A DNA stretch of 64,000 nucleotides, from NCBI GenBank assembly GCA_041402125.1, contig JAWKSY010000012.1, forward strand, positions 62,001-126,000, in the 5' to 3' direction. Under the pieces are notes generated by a model. That model did not search any database, was not told where the DNA came from, and saw only the letters and a program-made list of their open reading frames with translations. Source of the DNA: JAWKSY01 sp041402125 (lineage in GTDB: Bacteria > Planctomycetota > GCA-002687715 > DRQF01). A program made the position numbers and the translations under genes. How positions within the stretch are numbered: the stretch's first letter is position 1; each line of letters opens with the position of its first letter. Positions 45,892-54,486 of this stretch are shown here, one piece after another.

Positions 45892-46790
45892 TGGTCCGCT
45901 TCATCGACGATCACCGCGACGAGTACGGGGTCGAGCCGATCTGCGAGCTCATGCCGATCGCCCCGTCGACCTACTACGAAGAGAAGCGCCGGGAGGCGGA
46001 GCCTGAGCGGCGTCCCCAGCGCTTCCATCGCGACGCAGGTCTTCGGCCCGAGATCTTGCGCGTCCACTCCGAGAACTTCGGTGTGTACGGCGTGAGGAAG
46101 GTCTGGCGACAGCTCGGCCGCGAAGGCCTCCCGACGGCCCGCTGCACGGTCGAGCGCTTGATGCGCGAACTCGGCCCGCAGGGCGTCCGTCGAGGCCGGA
46201 GAATCCGGACCACGATTCCTGCTGACCTCGCCGAGCGTCCTCGCGACCTCGTCGATCGTCACTTCGTGGCCGATGCCCCGAACCGGCTCTGGGTCGCCGA
46301 CCTCACCTGCGTCGCGAGCTGGCAAGGGCTCATCTGGGTCGCCTTCATCACCGATGTCTACTCGCGGATGATCGTCGGCTGGCGGGTGACGAAAGCGCCG
46401 AACGCCAGCCTGGCGCTGGACGCCTTGGAGCAGGCGATCCACGCCCGCGAGGTCGACGAAGGACTCGTCCATCACAGCGACCGAGGGGTGCAGTACCTCT
46501 CGATCGAGTACACGGAGAGGCTGGCCGAGGCGGGAATCGAGACCTCGGTCGGCAGCGTCGGCGACTCCTACGACAACGCTCTCGCGGAGTCCGTCAACGC
46601 GCTCTACAAGGCGGAGCTGATCCGTCGTCGAGGCCCCTGGCGGGGCCTCGAGCAGTTGGAGCTGGCCACGCTGGAATGGGTCGACTGGTACAACACGAGG
46701 CGGCTGCACACCGCCATCGGCAACATGCCCCCAGAGGAATTCGAGGATCGCTATCATCGGGGGCAAAAGGCTCAGGCCGTAGGGGCCTGA
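45891..46790 (+). CDS. IS3-family transposase OrfB (DDE integrase)
   Basis: 299 residues. An HTH_21 segment (YGVRKVWRQLGREGLPTARC) precedes an rve integrase core with the DDE residues in LWVADLTCV, HSDRGVQY and NALAESVNALYKAEL. It is full length and apparently intact. It catalyses transposition of the surrounding element with OrfA. Confidence 0.92.
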   Translation: MVRFIDDHRDEYGVEPICELMPIAPSTYYEEKRREAEPERRPQRFHRDAGLRPEILRVHSENFGVYGVRKVWRQLGREGLPTARCTVERLMRELGPQGVRRGRRIRTTIPADLAERPRDLVDRHFVADAPNRLWVADLTCVASWQGLIWVAFITDVYSRMIVGWRVTKAPNASLALDALEQAIHAREVDEGLVHHSDRGVQYLSIEYTERLAEAGIETSVGSVGDSYDNALAESVNALYKAELIRRRGPWRGLEQLELATLEWVDWYNTRRLHTAIGNMPPEEFEDRYHRGQKAQAVGA

Positions 46791-47060
46791 CTCAACTGAA
46801 ACGGTCTCCGGGAAACCCGGGGCGATTCAGAAGGCCCATGCTTCCGAGTACTTCGCAGTAGCCTTCCGACCTGAGGGTTGGCGAGTAACGAAACGTGAGG
46901 ATGCGGATGCGCACGGGAGGGTTCCTCGGGGACTCGACGCCCGGTCCGAAGCGCCGGGCGCGGCACCCTCCTATGTGCCCGCCAACCCCTCATCCACCAG
47001 TCCCTGCTTCTTTCTTTTTCTCGGAGAGGATCCCCGCTCGCGCCCGCCCTGTCCATCCCC

Positions 47061-47098
47061 GCCGCCGGCGGTCCGGCTGCGCGCGGACCGGGGGCGGC
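47061..47098 (-). terminator. Strong hairpin downstream of kinase copy E
   Basis: 15-bp arms at 47061-47075 and 47084-47098 (13 of 15 paired) with an 8-base loop, 34 bp after the copy E stop. There is no T tract. The homologous position after copy F carries a related, weaker hairpin. The rest of 46830-47131 shows no gene. Confidence 0.45.
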
Positions 47099-47131
47099 TC
47101 GGCCATCCGGTGGGCGGGTGAAGGGGTGAGG

Positions 47132-50026
47132 TCACTCGGTCGTGATGCCCCTCGAGGGACGAAGCCCGAGGTTATCGCCGCGGATCGTCGGGGTGTTCGC
47201 AGAGCGGTACGCGAGACGCGCGAGCACGGTGGGATTGTTGAAGCTGCCGCCGCGGAAGACGCGATTGCGAGAGGCGCTGCGGCGCAGTCCGTCGCCGGGC
47301 GCGGGATCCACGTCGTAGCCGGTGTTGGCGTCCCGGCACCATTCCCAGACGTTGCCGGTGGTGTCGAAGAGGCCGAAGGCATTCGCAGCGAAGGAGCCCA
47401 CCGGAGCGTGAATGATCCAGTCATCCTCGTGACCCGGCTGCTGATTCGAGAAGCCCACGGCCTTCGTCTCCGAGCCGTTGATGTTCCCGAAGCGCGCGAG
47501 CTCGGCCAACTCCGAGGTCCCCGTCCAGCGCGTGGCCGGATTCGCGCCCGCCCGCGCTGCCCGCTCCCACTGCGCCTCGGTCGGCAAGAGCAGCCCCAGG
47601 CGACCGAGTCGCCGCGTGCTGTCGTCCCAGCTCACCTGCTCCACCGGGTGTCTCGGGTCCACCGTCGGAATCAACCTGCGGAAAGAATACCCGGTTGAGT
47701 ACCGTGCCGGATTGACCCCGTCGAAGCGCGCCCACTGTCCCTGGGTCATCTCGTACTTCGAGATCAGATAGGGCGCGAGGACCACTTCACGAACCGGCGA
47801 TTCTCTCGGCCCGGCTTCCGGATCGAAGTTCGGCTTCTCGGGATCGCGCTGCGCCCCCATCCGGAAGGACCCGCCCGGGATCAGCACGAAGATCAGCCCC
47901 CGCGTCTCCGTCATCGCGATCCGGTCGTCCTCGCCGCGTTCGGGAAGCGCGCCGTCGTTCTCGGACCAGTCATGCGTGCGCCAGTCGAGGAACTCCTCGA
48001 GGCCGGAGGCCGGATCGGGACCGAGCGGGATCAAACCGAGCTGCGGCGCCAGCGTCAGGCCGCCGTAGCGCGGATTCGACGCGATGCGCGCGACCGTCTC
48101 CGACCAGAGCGCGGCGCGGTCCTCGAGGGTCTCCTTGCGGATGCGCCGCGAGCGGTCCAGACGGCGCGCCACGCTCGCCGCGTAACCGCCCTCTTCGGCG
48201 GTGAAGGCCGCGAGATCCGTCACGAGCTTCGCCAGCGTGTCGTGCCGGAACTGCAGATCCACGTCCTCGCCGTAGTCCCAGCTCCGGCGGCCCTGCACCG
48301 TCTCGCGCAATCCGGCGAGTTCGGCCTCGAGCTGTGCGATCGCCTCCTCGCCTTGCTTCTTCTTCTCCGCGTCCTCCTCGGCGGCCACCTGCTCGCGGAG
48401 CTTCGGAAGGTCCTCCTCCAGCTTCGCGATGCGGGAGAGCTCGGTCGCGAAGTCGCGCTCGCGGGCCGCCGCGGGGTAGGGCGGGGCCTTCGCACGCAGG
48501 GCCGCGAGGGCCTTCCGGTGACCGTCGAGCCGCGCGAAGAGCGGGGCGTACTTCTCTTGCCAGGACTCGAGGTCGGGAACGAGGTCCGGATGCACCGGCC
48601 ACATCGCGTCCGCGGTGGCGCGGGCGCTCGCGAGACGGCGCGTGTCCGCCATCCGCTCGTACTCGGAGAGGGCGGAGGTCTTCTCCGCGAGGGCCGCCTG
48701 CTCGCGTTCCAGGGCCGCGGCTTTCGCCGCGGTCTCCTCTCGAGCGCGGCGCTCGTTCGCACGGGCGTCCCGGGCGCTGCGTGCGGCCGCCTCCGCGTTC
48801 TGGCGGGCCTGCTCGGCGTTCGCCTCGGCGATCTTCGTCGTCTTCTCGAGGTTGGTGGTCGTCGTCAAGAGTGTCTGGTTGAGCTTGTTCGTTCGGCGGC
48901 TGTTGAGGCTCGTGATCAGCGCGATCGCCGAGAGCGCCACGAAGACCGTCGCCAGGAGCCCCGCTGTCGCAGGCCGGCGCTTCGCCCATCGCCAGGTCCG
49001 AGTGAGTGCTCCCACCGGCCTCGCGAGGATGTTCTGCGACTCTCGAAACCTCCGCAAGTCTTCGGCGAGGTCGAGGGCCGTCGCGTATCGGTGATCTGGG
49101 TGCTTCTCGATCGCGTGGCTCACGATGACGGCAAGGTCCTCCGGGACGTTTTTGTTCAGCTTGCGGAGGTCCGGAGCGTCGCGGGCGATGATCTCCTGGA
49201 AGAGCGCCTCTCGCGACGGCGCCTCGAAGGGACGCCTCAGCGCCAGGCATTCGAAGAGCGTGACGCCCAGGGAGTAGACGTCACTTCTTCGATCGATCCG
49301 GATGCGTTTCGCGGCGAGCTGTTCCGGCGACATGTAGGCGGGAGTGCCGAGGATGTCTCCCGTCATCGTGAGCGAAGGTCCCGCCGCGTCGAGATCGCTC
49401 GCCATACCGAAGTCGAGAATCACCAACCCTCGGTCGGGCGTGACGATGAGGTTTCCGGGCTTGATGTCCCGGTGGACGAGCCCGCTCTCGTGAGCCTCGT
49501 GTAGCCCCCGCGCGGCTGATTCGATCAGCTTCGCGATGTCGTGGATGGCGCGACGATCGACGGTGTTCGCCAGTGACGAGGTGACGCTCGGAGCGTCGGT
49601 CGCCGTGACGGCCGACTTCGCGGAGTCTCCGTTACTCGCCGTCGATTTGTCGTCGAAGCTGAGGTGAAGCTCGCTGACCTCGTCTTCGTGCTCGGCGAGA
49701 CGGGCCGACTTGCGAATGTGAGTGGAGAGTGTCTCGCCCCGCACCAGCTCCATCGCGATGAAGGGGACGCCGTCCTCCTCGCCCGATTCATAGATCCGGG
49801 CGACGTTCGGGTGATCGACCTTGGCCGCCTTTTCCGCCTCGCCCTTGAAGCGGAGGCGGTCCGAGACCGACATCGTCTGACCGAGAGTGAGGACCTTGAG
49901 GGCGACCTCTCGGCCGAGCTCGACGTCACGGGCGAGATACACGCGTCCCTGACCGCCACGCCCGAGCTCCTTCTCGAGGACGTAGCAGCCGATCCGGCCT
50001 TCTCGTGGTGATGCGTCGTTGCTCAT
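47132..50026 (-). CDS. Transmembrane Ser/Thr kinase with FGE-like sensor domain (copy E)
   Basis: 964 residues from the ATG at 50026 (MSNDASPREGRIGCYVLEK). The kinase is complete (GRGGQG, VALKVL, HRDIKPGN, DFG in LDFGMAS). The insertion after the hinge contains EVSELHLSFDDKS. A membrane helix lies near 353-372, followed by a coiled coil and an FGE-like domain from about 710. The FGE Cys pair is missing. It is a close paralogue of copy F in the FGE domain and in ~85 bp of 3' flank, which indicates segmental duplication. The variable block at 47171-47266 differs from F in 13 of 32 residues, while both sides are identical. Confidence 0.92.
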   Translation of the reverse strand: MSNDASPREGRIGCYVLEKELGRGGQGRVYLARDVELGREVALKVLTLGQTMSVSDRLRFKGEAEKAAKVDHPNVARIYESGEEDGVPFIAMELVRGETLSTHIRKSARLAEHEDEVSELHLSFDDKSTASNGDSAKSAVTATDAPSVTSSLANTVDRRAIHDIAKLIESAARGLHEAHESGLVHRDIKPGNLIVTPDRGLVILDFGMASDLDAAGPSLTMTGDILGTPAYMSPEQLAAKRIRIDRRSDVYSLGVTLFECLALRRPFEAPSREALFQEIIARDAPDLRKLNKNVPEDLAVIVSHAIEKHPDHRYATALDLAEDLRRFRESQNILARPVGALTRTWRWAKRRPATAGLLATVFVALSAIALITSLNSRRTNKLNQTLLTTTTNLEKTTKIAEANAEQARQNAEAAARSARDARANERRAREETAAKAAALEREQAALAEKTSALSEYERMADTRRLASARATADAMWPVHPDLVPDLESWQEKYAPLFARLDGHRKALAALRAKAPPYPAAARERDFATELSRIAKLEEDLPKLREQVAAEEDAEKKKQGEEAIAQLEAELAGLRETVQGRRSWDYGEDVDLQFRHDTLAKLVTDLAAFTAEEGGYAASVARRLDRSRRIRKETLEDRAALWSETVARIASNPRYGGLTLAPQLGLIPLGPDPASGLEEFLDWRTHDWSENDGALPERGEDDRIAMTETRGLIFVLIPGGSFRMGAQRDPEKPNFDPEAGPRESPVREVVLAPYLISKYEMTQGQWARFDGVNPARYSTGYSFRRLIPTVDPRHPVEQVSWDDSTRRLGRLGLLLPTEAQWERAARAGANPATRWTGTSELAELARFGNINGSETKAVGFSNQQPGHEDDWIIHAPVGSFAANAFGLFDTTGNVWEWCRDANTGYDVDPAPGDGLRRSASRNRVFRGGSFNNPTVLARLAYRSANTPTIRGDNLGLRPSRGITTE
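47171..47266 (-). other. Hypervariable 32-codon block, copy E
   Basis: It encodes NRVFRGGSFNNP at one end and PTIRGDN at the other. Against copy F there are 13 replacement codons and one silent change; the 39 bp after the block (including the stop) and 30 bp before it are identical. A second small variable patch lies at 47323-47328. Confidence 0.65.
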
Positions 50027-50234
50027 CTCTACCCCGCAGGACCGGTGGGTCGGTCCATCGCTGGGCAGTTTACGCCATTAGCGGGGATCGCGCCGCGAGG
50101 GGCGCCGGGTCTGGCACATCCCACGGTTGGAGTGGCGCACGGTGGCAACAGAGCGCCATCAGGTCGCTGCGGGCTCGAATGCCTCATCGCGGTGATGGAA
50201 CGCAATGCGATGGGAGCGAATCAAATAGTGAAAG

Positions 50235-50429
50235 TAGGCCCTGCAGGACTCGAACCTGCGACCAGGAGATTATGAGAGGCAAATGGCGTTCGAGACTGCG
50301 TGAGCCGGAGTGCGGCTGAATGAGACCAAGTCGATGGGGGAGGGGGCTCTCGGGCAGCTGAAGTGAGACAGCACGAGACGGTGGTGAGACCACGCGAGCG
50401 CAGCGTGATGGCAACTCGTTGGCAACGGC
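50235..50429 (-). other. 195-bp module starting with the 3' half of a CAU-anticodon tRNA (copy 1)
   Basis: On the minus strand, CTCATAATCTCC (anticodon loop and 3' stem strand) is followed by a perfect T arm (GCAGG-TTCGAGT-CCTGC) and a 3' acceptor strand, 50235-50276. No 5' half is present: the bases before the loop do not pair. The module ends with ATGGCAACTCGTTGGCAACG (50408-50427). A second module of exactly the same length is at 57374-57568. Tyrosine integrases often insert in tRNA anticodon or T arms, so this is a probable attachment-site remnant. It fills much of the 50027-50521 gap, which has no gene. Confidence 0.65.
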
Positions 50430-50449
50430 AGTTCGCCCTGTCCATCCCC

Positions 50450-50488
50450 GCCGCCTTCGGTGCGGCTGCGCACGGACCGGGGGGCGGC
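50450..50488 (-). terminator. Hairpin downstream of kinase copy F
   Basis: Counterpart of the hairpin after copy E: GCCGCC and GGTGCG arms opposite CGGACC and GGCGGC around an 8-base loop, with internal mismatches. It is located 34 bp after the copy F stop. No T tract is seen. Confidence 0.35.
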
Positions 50489-50521
50489 TCGGCCACCCGG
50501 TGGTCGGGTGAAGGCGTGAAG

Positions 50522-53500
50522 TCACTCGGTCGTGATGCCCCTCGAGGGACGAAGCCCGAGGTGGCCGTAGCGGATCGTCGGGGAGAGCGTGCGGCGGTCC
50601 GCGAGGCGCGCGTCCACGGCGGGACTGTTGAAGCTGCCGCCGCGGTAGACGCGATCGCGAGAGGCGCTGCGGCGCAGTCCGTCGCCGCGTGCCGGATCGA
50701 CATCGTAGCCGGCAGGGGCGTCCCGACACCACTCCCAGACGTTTCCGGTGGTGTCGAAGAGCCCGAAGGCGTTCGCGGCGAAGGAGCCCACCGGGGCGTG
50801 GATGATCCAGCCATCCTCGTGGCCCGGCTGCTGATTTGAAAAGCCCACGGCCTTCGTCTCCGAGCCGTTGATGTTCGCGAAGCGCGCGAGTTTGGCCAGA
50901 TCCGAGGTCCCCGTCCAGCGCGTGGCCGGATCCGCGCCAGCCCGCGCCGCCCGCTCCCACTGTGCCTCCGTCGGCAGAAGAAGCCCCAGACGACCGAGAC
51001 GGCGTCCGCAGTCGTCCCAGCTCACCTGCTCCACCGGATGCCTGAGGTCCACCGGGTTCTTGAGTGCGGAGACGAAAAAACCGGATGGGTACCTCGCCGG
51101 ATTCTCGCCGTCGAAGCGCGACCACTGCCCCTGGGTCATCTCGTACTTCGAGATCAGATACGGCGCGAGCACCACCTCGCGTACCGGCGATTCGTCCCCC
51201 CCGGCCTCCGGATCGAAGTTCGGCTTCTCCGGGTCGCGCTGTGCGCCCATGAGGTAGGAGCCGCCGGGGATCAAAACGAAGATCAGCCCCCGCGTCTCCG
51301 TCATCGCGATGCGGCCCTCCTCACCGCGTTCGGGCAGCGCGCCGTCGTTCTCGGTCCAGTCGTGCGTGCGCCAGTCGAGAAACTCCTCCAGGTCGGAGGC
51401 CGGATCGGGACCGAGCGGGATCAGTCCGAGCTGCGGCGCGAGGTTCAGGCCGTTGTAGCGAGGGTTCGAAGCGATGCGCGCGGTCGTTTCCGACCAGAGC
51501 GCCGCGTGATCCTCCAGAGTCTCCTTGCCGATGCGCCGCGAACGGTCGAGACGGTTCGCGACGCTCGCCGCGACGCCGCCCTGCTCGGCGGTGAAGGCAG
51601 TGAGATCCGCGACGAGCTTCGCGAGCGTGTCGTGCCGGAACTGCAGGTCCACGTCCTCGCCGTAGTCCCAGCTTCGCCGGCCCTGCACCGTCTCGCGCAA
51701 TCCGGCGAGTTCGGTCTCGAGCTTCGCGGCCGCCTCCTCGCCTTGCTTCTTCTTCTCGGCGTTTTCTTCGGCGGCGACCTGCTTGCGGAGCGTCGGGAGG
51801 TCACCCGCGAGCTTCGCGATGCGCGCGAGTTCGGCGGCGAAGTCGCGCTTGCGAGCGGCTTCGGAGTAGGGCGGGGCCTTCTCGCGCAGCGCTTCGAGGG
51901 CCTTCCGGTGACCGTCGAGCCGCAGAAAGAGCGGGGCGTACTTCTCCTGCCAGGCCTCGAGGTCCGGCACGAGGTCCGGATGCACCGGCCACATCGCCTC
52001 GGCCGCCGCCCGGGCGTTCGCGAGGCGGCGGGTGTCCGCCATGCGTTCGTACTCGGAGAGGGCGGAGGTCTTCTCGGCGAGGGCCTTCGACTCGGCCTCA
52101 CGAGCCGCCTGCTCCCGGCCGAGCGCTTCAGTCTTCTCTCGCAGAGCCACGTCTTTGGCAGCCGATTCCTCGTTCGCCTTCAGCAGATTTCCACGCGCCT
52201 CCTCCGCGCTACGGCGGGCCTGCTCGGCGTTCGCCTCGGCGACCTTCGTGGTCTTCTCGAGGTCGGTGTTCAGCCGCCCGAGCTGGCGGTTGTTGAGGCT
52301 CGTGATGACCGCGATCGCCGCGAGGGCCACGAAGACCGTCGCCAGGAGCCCCGCCGTCGCCGGCTTGCGCTGCGCCCAGCGCCAGGTCCTCGTGATCGGT
52401 CCCACCGGCCGCGCCACGATCGGCTCGTGCTCGCGGAAGCGCCGCAGGTCCTCCGCCATCTCGAGCGCCGACTGGTAGCGCTGGTCGGGATGCTTCTCGA
52501 GCGCGTGGTGGACGATCACCGCCAGATCCGTCGGCACCTTGCGATTGATCTTTCTGAGATCCGGCGCCTCCCGCGCCACAATCTCCTGGAAGAGCGCCTC
52601 CCGGGTCGGCGCCTCGAAGGGACGCCTCAGCGCCAGGCATTCGAAGAGCGTGACGCCCAGCGAGTAGACATCGCTGCGTCGGTCCACCGTGATCCGCTTC
52701 GCCGCGAGCTGCTCGGGTGACATGTAGGCCGGCGTGCCCATGACGTCGCCGGTCATGGTGAGGCTCGGTCCGTCCGACTCATCATCGTGGGCCAGGCCGA
52801 AGTCGAGGATGACGAGGCCGCGATCCCGCGTGACGATCAGGTTGGCGGGCTTGATGTCCCGGTGGACGAGGCCGCGCTCGTGGGCCTCGTGCAGGCCGCG
52901 CGCCGCCGATTCGATCAGCTCCGCGATCTCGAGTATCGCCCGGCGGTCCACCGCCGTGGTGGAGGACGGGTTGGGCTCCGCCGCCGGCTTCTTCTTCCCC
53001 TCGGTCGTCGCGGAACCGCCGCCGGTGGATGCCTCGCCGAAGCTGAGGCGCAGCTCGGAGACCTCGTCGCCCGTCTCCGCCGTCCGCGCCGACTCGTGGA
53101 TGTGCGCCGCCAGCGTGTCGCCGCGCACGAACTCCATCGCGATGAAGGGGACCCCTTGGTCCTCGCCCCACTCGTGCACGCGGGCGATGTTCGGGTGGTT
53201 GAGCTTTGCCGCCTTCTCGGCTTCGCCCTTGAAGCGGAGCTTCGCCTGGGTGGACATCGCCTGGCCGAGGGAGAGCACCTTCAGGGCGACCTCGAGGCCG
53301 ATCTCCGGGTCCCGGGCGAGGTAGACCCGACCCTGCCCGCCGCGGCCGAGCTCCTTCTCGAGGACGTAGCGGCCGATGCGGCCCTCGCGGTCGACCGCGT
53401 CCGCCTGACCGACGGACGGTGCGGCGACCGTGGGCGGGATGTCGCCGCTCGCCGCCTGCCGCCGCCCGAGCTCCAGGGACCGGGCGAGATTCGAGAGCTC

Positions 53501-53632
53501 GGCGTCGATCTCCGACTCCAGCCCCGGGAACTCGCGGACGTAGTCCGCGCGCTCCCGGACGGCGTTCGCCTGAACGTCAGCCCAGAAGCGTTTTCGGAAG
53601 GCCTCGATCTCGTCCCACTTCTCGCGGCTCAT
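50522..53632 (-). CDS. Transmembrane Ser/Thr kinase with FGE-like sensor domain (copy F)
   Basis: 1036 residues from the ATG at 53632. The first ~85 residues (MSREKWDEIEAFRKRF, YVREFPG) are homologous to the N-terminal extension of copy A and are absent from C, D and E. The kinase is complete (GRGGQG, VALKVL, HRDIKPAN, LDFGLA), and the insertion after the hinge has EVSELRLSFGEAS. A membrane helix is at about 427-446, then a coiled coil, then an FGE-like domain from about 779 without the catalytic Cys pair. The variable block is at 50561-50656. The shared TTGACG upstream motif is present. It lies between the two tRNA-derived modules. Confidence 0.92.
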   Translation of the reverse strand: MSREKWDEIEAFRKRFWADVQANAVRERADYVREFPGLESEIDAELSNLARSLELGRRQAASGDIPPTVAAPSVGQADAVDREGRIGRYVLEKELGRGGQGRVYLARDPEIGLEVALKVLSLGQAMSTQAKLRFKGEAEKAAKLNHPNIARVHEWGEDQGVPFIAMEFVRGDTLAAHIHESARTAETGDEVSELRLSFGEASTGGGSATTEGKKKPAAEPNPSSTTAVDRRAILEIAELIESAARGLHEAHERGLVHRDIKPANLIVTRDRGLVILDFGLAHDDESDGPSLTMTGDVMGTPAYMSPEQLAAKRITVDRRSDVYSLGVTLFECLALRRPFEAPTREALFQEIVAREAPDLRKINRKVPTDLAVIVHHALEKHPDQRYQSALEMAEDLRRFREHEPIVARPVGPITRTWRWAQRKPATAGLLATVFVALAAIAVITSLNNRQLGRLNTDLEKTTKVAEANAEQARRSAEEARGNLLKANEESAAKDVALREKTEALGREQAAREAESKALAEKTSALSEYERMADTRRLANARAAAEAMWPVHPDLVPDLEAWQEKYAPLFLRLDGHRKALEALREKAPPYSEAARKRDFAAELARIAKLAGDLPTLRKQVAAEENAEKKKQGEEAAAKLETELAGLRETVQGRRSWDYGEDVDLQFRHDTLAKLVADLTAFTAEQGGVAASVANRLDRSRRIGKETLEDHAALWSETTARIASNPRYNGLNLAPQLGLIPLGPDPASDLEEFLDWRTHDWTENDGALPERGEEGRIAMTETRGLIFVLIPGGSYLMGAQRDPEKPNFDPEAGGDESPVREVVLAPYLISKYEMTQGQWSRFDGENPARYPSGFFVSALKNPVDLRHPVEQVSWDDCGRRLGRLGLLLPTEAQWERAARAGADPATRWTGTSDLAKLARFANINGSETKAVGFSNQQPGHEDGWIIHAPVGSFAANAFGLFDTTGNVWEWCRDAPAGYDVDPARGDGLRRSASRDRVYRGGSFNSPAVDARLADRRTLSPTIRYGHLGLRPSRGITTE
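50561..50656 (-). other. Hypervariable 32-codon block, copy F
   Basis: It encodes DRVYRGGSFNSP at one end and PTIRYGH at the other, between flanks identical to copy E. Most differing codons end in C and differ at positions 1 and 2. Confidence 0.65.
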
Positions 53633-53645
53633 GATGCGGGGAGGA

Positions 53646-53671
53646 TCTCACGATCGGCGAGCGAGCGTCAA
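53646..53671 (-). promoter_or_regulatory. Shared kinase upstream motif TTGACG-N14-GTGAGA (copy F)
   Basis: Minus strand TTGACG, 14 bp, GTGAGA, then 13 bp to the ATG, the same geometry as kinase copy A. Confidence 0.45.
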
Positions 53672-53710
53672 GTTGGAGGGCGCCGAACCGAAGTCCCGCC
53701 GTACTGGTTC

Positions 53711-53732
53711 GTGGCTACTCGATGGCAACGGC
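53711..53732. repeat. Degenerate third copy of the module end motif
   Basis: GTGGCTACTCGATGGCAACG matches the end motif of the two tRNA-derived modules (ATGGCAACTCGTTGGCAACG) at most positions, but no tRNA half accompanies it. The rest of 53672-53934 shows no gene. Confidence 0.45.
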
Positions 53733-53884
53733 GGCGGGTGGTGCTTCGAGGCCAGACTGAGGCCGAGCCGCAAGTCATGACGGCGTCGATGAGTCCGTGA
53801 AGCGGGCCCGGTTGGGCTGGACCTTCTCGCGCGGAGCGCGAGATGGGGCGGCCGGTCGGCAGAGCCGGGCGCACCGCCAACTAC

Positions 53885-53906
53885 GCTCCGCCGCTTGCGG
53901 CGGAGC
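53885..53906. other. Perfect 10-bp-stem hairpin
   Basis: GCTCCGCCGC-TT-GCGGCGGAGC, just 5' of the transposase remnant. No T tract follows. It may belong to the decayed element. Confidence 0.4.
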
Positions 53907-53934
53907 CCCTGAATCGGCTGGTCGTTGGAAGTGC

Positions 53935-54486
53935 CGCCATCTGCGGGAGGAGCGAGCGAGTGATGGTGCCGAAGAAGCAGCCCAAACGAGGCCGCCTCTG
54001 GCTCGCCGACGGCTCCTGACGATCATCGACGAGTACAGCCGGGAGTGCCTGTCGATCGACGTCGCACGCCACCTCGACTCCGAGAACGTGCTCTGTCGCC
54101 TCGCCGAGCTCTTCGTGCGACGCGGGGTGCCCGAGCACATCCGCTCCGACAACGGTCCCGACTTCACGGCGGAGGTGGTCCGCGACTGGCTGAGGAAAGT
54201 CGGCGTCAGGGCGCGCAACATCGAGCCCGGGAGCCCCTGGGAGAACGGCTACATCGAGAACTTCAACGGCAAGCTCAGGGACGAGCTGCTCGACCGCGAG
54301 ATCTTCGACACGGTCCTCGAGGCGAGGACCCTGACCGAGTGGTGGCGGCGGGAGTACAATGGGGTCCGCCCACACAGCTCACCGGGCTACCGTCCGCCGG
54401 CACCCGAGGCAGTCCTCGTCGGAGTGGCCGGCTCCGCTTCGCTCCGCCGGCCTCTCGGTGTGGGGGGCGATTCCGCGGATGTCTAA
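53935..54486 (+). pseudogene. Degraded IS3-family OrfB
   Basis: A first frame gives VPKKQPKRGRLWLADGS and then a stop; the adjoining frame continues with LLTIIDEYSRECLSIDVARH, HIRSDNGPDF and ENGYIENFNGKLRDELLD to EYNGVRPHSSPGYRPP. The join skips the section that normally holds the first catalytic Asp, so an internal deletion removed part of the DDE core. No orfA or inverted repeats were recognised. It lies between kinase copy F and an orphan gene, inside the region flanked by the two tRNA-derived modules. Confidence 0.75.

Larger units (their letters stand above)
45520..46829 (+). mobile_element. Complete IS3-family insertion sequence
   Basis: A 1310-bp element bounded by perfect 27-bp terminal inverted repeats (45520-45546 and 46803-46829) with TGAATCG...CGATTCA tips. 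It encodes orfA and orfB. No 3-4 bp target duplication is visible (left flank GGCC, right flank GAAG), which suggests deletion or recombination next to the element after insertion. Confidence 0.92.

Noticed and set aside
47132..50026. Annotating the FGE-like domains as formylglycine-generating enzymes or sulfatase modifiers
   Set aside because: The two catalytic Cys expected in the GGSY.C....C segment are absent in all six copies, and no sulfatase gene is near.
50045..50275. Short open frames ending in GPAGLEPATRRL, or containing LLDSNQRPGDYERQ near 57293-57526
   Set aside because: These are translations across the tRNA 3' halves, a known source of spurious small proteins.
53797..54007. N-terminal ~70 codons in frame with the degraded OrfB
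   Set aside because: They show no transposase similarity; the true upstream homology is in another frame just before the internal deletion.
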